From a virus: 48,726 nt of DNA. Below are positions 47,659 through 48,726 of the stretch, piece by piece. Within the stretch, counting starts at the first letter, position 1. Each line of letters opens with the position of its first letter. The notes below the pieces were generated by a model, which saw nothing but the letters and a program-made list of their open reading frames with translations, was not told where the DNA came from and ran no database searches. The stretch covers positions 1 through 48,726 of the IMG/VR virus record IMGVR_UViG_3300020472_000045, one strand, 5' to 3'. The position numbers were made by a program, and so were the translations under genes.

Positions 47659-48726
47659 TCAGTCGTCCAAGTCGCCTGTTATTAACCATTCATCTGTTGC
47701 TATCTTAGTGCAAGTGCAAGACGAATATTGGGCTCTTAGTTTTAAGCCTGGTGTAGAACGGAGTGTGACTCCACTACCAGCAACCATAGTTACCTGACCA
47801 GCACCAAGTTGTGCAACTTGTATAGAGGTTCCAATAGCAAAAGCGACACTGCTGTTAGGTGGCACAGTGCAGTCCATCGTCGAACCACTGTTCATAGTCA
47901 CCAACTTGCTTTTGTCGGTAAGAGTAAACGTGTGAGAGGCTGTTAAAGCACTTATAGCGGTGTTGTAAATCACATTGCCTGTGACATCCACCGTCGATCC
48001 ATCCATCACAGCAAACTCTGAACCAGCGACATCAAACCGGATTTTGTCCTCATCAGAGGATTCCTCAACCTGAATCTTGGTGTCATTATCAGCATCTTTA
48101 ACGGAGTCACTGCTAATAGAACCCAATTCTGTTTGCACGTAAGCCGTGGTCGCAACCTTGGTTGTGTTGTCATCCGCTGCTTGAGTGGTAGCTGTAACTC
48201 CATCAGCGAGAACAACAGTCGCTGCGAGTGAATTCTTCGACAACTGGATGACACCATCAATGTAAACACTCTTACCAGTGGCGAGAGCGATGTGTTCTGA
48301 AGATGTCCAAGCATCAGTTGAGTCAACCCAGTTGAAGGTTTTATCGCTTGCGCCCTTCAGGGTGATTCCACCGCCGTCAGCAGTGGTGTCACTTGGGGAA
48401 GCAACAGCGCCGAGTTCAATGTTCTTATCATCAACCGTGATGGTTGTTGAACTGATCTCTGTTGTCGTTCCGTTAACTGTGAGGTTGCCTGTAATAGTGA
48501 CAGTGCCGTCAGCGGCTATTGTCATTCTTTCAGTACCAGCAGTGTCGAAACGGATGATGTTCTCGTCTGACGATTCCTCTACTTGGATCTTGGTGTTATT
48601 GTCAGCGTCAGTTATCGAATCGCTACTCAGAGCATTCAGACCAGTATCGACATAAGCGGTAGTAGCGACCTTTGTTGAGTTGTCGTCTGCCGACTGGGTG
48701 GTAGCCGTTACGCCGTCAGCGAGGAC
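47659..48726 (-). CDS. Repetitive tail fibre protein (partial, 5' end outside)
   Basis: The frame is open from the window's right edge to a stop at 47659, at least 355 residues; the internal ATG at 48525 is not the start. Beta-rich, Ser/Thr/Asp-rich. A 171-residue unit repeats, marked by VLADGVTATTQ-ADDN-TKVATTAYV and TKIQVEESSDE. The C-terminal 60 residues (PGLKLRAQYSSCTCTKIATD) look like a phage fibre tip. Similar proteins are common in aquatic phages. Confidence 0.8.
   Translation of the reverse strand, partial: VLADGVTATTQSADDNSTKVATTAYVDTGLNALSSDSITDADNNTKIQVEESSDENIIRFDTAGTERMTIAADGTVTITGNLTVNGTTTEISSTTITVDDKNIELGAVASPSDTTADGGGITLKGASDKTFNWVDSTDAWTSSEHIALATGKSVYIDGVIQLSKNSLAATVVLADGVTATTQAADDNTTKVATTAYVQTELGSISSDSVKDADNDTKIQVEESSDEDKIRFDVAGSEFAVMDGSTVDVTGNVIYNTAISALTASHTFTLTDKSKLVTMNSGSTMDCTVPPNSSVAFAIGTSIQVAQLGAGQVTMVAGSGVTLRSTPGLKLRAQYSSCTCTKIATDEWLITGDLDD

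Overview
This window looks like about 48.7 kb of a tailed double-stranded DNA phage with a long tail (siphovirus type). The large and small terminase subunits, a TP901-type tape measure, a Dit-like protein, a major tail protein, tail chaperones, an r1t-type holin and large tail fibres support this. Three things point to an actinobacterial host, probably aquatic: the r1t-type holin, small actinophage-type modules (a CxC-x2-C module at 11463 and an HPxCSGYAVV module at 18884), and CRP/GlxR-type operator boxes. Moderate GC and many 2-oxoglutarate/Fe(II) oxygenases fit aquatic phages. The host is an inference. No portal, capsid, endolysin, integrase, tRNA or CRISPR was recognised; the head genes probably lie outside the window.

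Layout. (1) Positions 1-9.6 kb form an accessory region of short units on both strands. It holds about 27 very small proteins, an ArdC-like antirestriction protein, a DUF3846-like protein and a DUF1281/Api92-like protein. Nearly every unit is separated by an array of short motifs in a fixed order and orientation (CCGGT, ATGCGGT, ACTGCAAT, GTGTGAATCT). Nine of eleven units also carry a TGTGA-N6-TCACA palindrome next to the promoter. (2) 9.6-10.7 kb: lysis-type genes (minus). (3) 10.8-14.6 kb: a plus-strand operon with a 2OG oxygenase, two tandem Mom-like proteins and a 58-residue cysteine-rich metallothionein-like protein. (4) 14.6-28.6 kb (minus): a 2OG oxygenase, terminase, a CmoA-like methyltransferase, a HAD-like protein, ParB-type proteins, a SNF2/HARP helicase, a RusA-like resolvase, a G39P-like loader, a DnaD-like initiator, a HIRAN protein and a putative annealing protein. 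(5) 28.7-40.5 kb (minus): the tail module, with a -1 frame tail-chaperone extension. (6) 40.6-42.5 kb: a small plus-strand island. (7) 42.5-48.7 kb (minus): six overlapping 2OG oxygenases directly downstream of a PASTA-like protein ending in about eleven FPPx repeats, then a partial repetitive tail fibre.

How the genes may work together. The most interesting reading is that the six-oxygenase operon modifies the proline-rich virion protein encoded just upstream, that is, prolyl hydroxylation of a tail component. A second candidate system is defence evasion or DNA modification: ArdC, two Mom-like proteins and a carboxy-SAM-synthase-like enzyme. A third is regulatory: the accessory units appear wired to a host CRP/GlxR-type regulator. 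All calls come from reading the sequence by eye, with no database search.
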